The notes beneath the pieces are model-generated. The model saw only the letters and a program-made list of their open reading frames with translations. It made no database searches and was not told the origin of the DNA. A stretch of DNA of 6,738 nt. Origin: an uncultured Bacilli bacterium (lineage in GTDB: Bacteria; Bacillota_I; Bacilli_A; ML615J-28; CAG-698). Position numbers and translations under genes: made by a program. Where the stretch lies: positions 1-6,738 of the forward strand of contig CANQVW010000085.1 of assembly GCA_947627395.1 (NCBI GenBank), given 5' to 3'. The number at the start of each line of letters is the position of its first letter. Position 1 is the stretch's first letter. Below are positions 5,674 to 6,738 of this stretch, in pieces.

Positions 5674-6738
5674 TTAAATCCCAACTCTTTTATAAATTTC
5701 ATCAACATTTCTCAAATAATATTCTAATGTGAAACAACTTTCGTATTCTTCTTTCGTTAATTTAGATTGAATGATGGAATCATTCCATAAAAGATCTTTG
5801 AAATTAATTTCATTTGTCCAACTTTCCATGGCATACTTTTGAACCAAATCATAAGCTTTTTCACGTGTAAATCCCTTGTCAATTAATTTTGTCATTACAC
5901 GTTGAGCAAAAATAACATGATGTGTTTTATAAATGTTATCTTTCATATGATTTTCAAATACACCTAAATTTTTAATAATGCCAACTAAACGAGTCATCAT
6001 ATAATCTAAAAGCATTGTTGCATCAGGTAAGATAATTCTTTCTGTAGAGGAATGTGAAATATCCCTTTCATGCCATAATGCAACATTTTCATAAAATGTA
6101 ACCATATATCCACGCATAACACGTGCACATCCACAAATGTTTTCACTTGAAATAGGATTCCGTTTATGTGGCATTGCACTAGAACCTTTTTGACCTTTAC
6201 TAAATCCTTCTTCCACTTCACGAACTTCTGTTCTTTGCAAATGACGGAATTCTGTACATATTTTTTCCATACTAGCAGCAATTAAAGCTAAAACAGATAA
6301 ATAAAAGGCATGTCGATCTCTTTGTAGTGTTTGTGTAGAAATTTTACTTGAGGTAATTCCTAATTTTTCGCAAACATAATCTTGGACAAACATTGGTGCA
6401 TTAGCGAAGTTACCAACAGCACCACTTATTTTACCTGCTTCGATGTCTTTTCTTGCCATTTTAAAGCGCTCATAGTTACGATTCATATCTTCATACCATA
6501 ATGCCCACTTTAATCCAAAACTAGTGATGTCCGCATGTACACCATGAGTACGTCCGATACAAGGTGTATTTTTATACTGTAAAGCTTTTTCTTTTAAAAT
6601 ATCCATTAAAGCTAAAAGATCTTTTTCTAGAATTTGATTGGCTTCTTTTAATAATGAGCCATTGGCTGTATCAACAACATCAGTGGATGTCATTCCATAA
6701 TGAATCCATTTTGCTTCTTCATTTAAGGATTCACTAAC
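5674..6738 (-). CDS. purB: Adenylosuccinate lyase PurB (partial, N-terminus beyond right edge)
   Basis: 354 codons are open from base 6738 to TAA at 5674-5676; the internal ATG at 6693 is not the start, because the frame continues upstream with VSESLNEEAKWIHYG, the conserved run-in to MTSTDVVDTA. Compared with the roughly 430-aa Bacillus enzyme, about 75 N-terminal residues are missing. Family hallmarks in order: HYGMTSTDVVDTA, GRTHGVHAD with the catalytic histidine, GKISGAVG, TQTLQRDRHA, the fumarate-lyase signature SSAMPHKRNPISSEN with the catalytic serine loop, and LWHERDISHSS. The enzyme removes fumarate from SAICAR and from adenylosuccinate, serving de novo purine synthesis and AMP formation in the cytoplasm as a homotetramer. 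The part that is visible looks intact and functional. It is housekeeping, ends in its own terminator, and marks the chromosomal edge of the neighbouring operon. Confidence 0.97.
   Translation of the reverse strand, partial: VSESLNEEAKWIHYGMTSTDVVDTANGSLLKEANQILEKDLLALMDILKEKALQYKNTPCIGRTHGVHADITSFGLKWALWYEDMNRNYERFKMARKDIEAGKISGAVGNFANAPMFVQDYVCEKLGITSSKISTQTLQRDRHAFYLSVLALIAASMEKICTEFRHLQRTEVREVEEGFSKGQKGSSAMPHKRNPISSENICGCARVMRGYMVTFYENVALWHERDISHSSTERIILPDATMLLDYMMTRLVGIIKNLGVFENHMKDNIYKTHHVIFAQRVMTKLIDKGFTREKAYDLVQKYAMESWTNEINFKDLLWNDSIIQSKLTKEEYESCFTLEYYLRNVDEIYKRVGI

Noticed and set aside
5647..5679. Imperfect AT-only hairpin overlapping the purB stop codon as a second terminator
   Set aside because: The stem contains mismatches and almost no G-C pairs, so it would be unstable; the better terminator is at 5594-5628.
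6006..6281. 91-codon minus-strand frame inside purB
   Set aside because: It is a frame-shifted copy of the strongly conserved purB coding sequence, so it is a shadow.
1..6738. CRISPR array, tRNA, rRNA, insertion sequence or attachment-site repeats
   Set aside because: I saw no regularly spaced repeats, cloverleaf-like segments, transposase motifs or matching flanking repeats on either strand.
1..6738. Mycoplasma-type genetic code (TGA read as Trp)
   Set aside because: The tryptophans I checked in the real genes are TGG and no long frame needs an in-frame TGA, although no gene here ends in TGA, so the window cannot prove the standard code.

Overview
The window is AT-rich bacterial DNA. It carries a housekeeping purine gene whose protein closely resembles the Bacillus-type adenylosuccinate lyase, and the ribosome-binding sites are strong AAGGAGG/AAAGGA types. 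Together these point to a low-GC Bacillota (Bacilli/Erysipelotrichia-like) or a related Tenericutes lineage. All tryptophans in the real genes are TGG, and the complete genes end in TAA or TAG, so nothing suggests TGA reassignment. Every supported gene lies on the minus strand, so the order of transcription runs from right to left.

Right end (5674-6738): the C-terminal four fifths or so of purB, whose start lies beyond the window. It is followed by a rho-independent terminator (5594-5628). Middle gap (5450-5673): this terminator, then a good sigma-70/sigma-A-type promoter (TTAACA, 18 nt, TATAAT) facing left, then a short leader with a 12-bp palindrome and repeated AATGGT half-sites.

Left part (1-5449): one apparent operon of four genes. 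In transcription order they are a 219-aa von Willebrand A (VWA) protein with an intact MIDAS metal site (TerY-like), a large PP2C-type phosphatase with an N-terminal region that looks like a degenerate VWA fold, a Ser/Thr-kinase-like protein with a non-RD catalytic loop, and the first 468 codons of a DUF4011 protein with two zinc ribbons. That last gene runs off the left edge, so it has no stop in the window. I translated it by hand, and the reading frame stays open for all 468 codons.

The VWA + PP2C + kinase set matches the TerY-phosphorylation triad (TerY-P), which I recall from comparative genomics of tellurite-resistance-like systems and from defence-gene screens. DUF4011 is usually the N-terminal module of very large superfamily 1 helicases, often ending in a PD-(D/E)XK-type nuclease and often found in defence loci. 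The simplest reading is a phosphorylation-switched nucleic-acid-processing system: VWA protein as scaffold, kinase and phosphatase as opposing switches, and the helicase as likely effector. The domains and the operon layout are visible in the sequence. The anti-phage or stress role is inferred.
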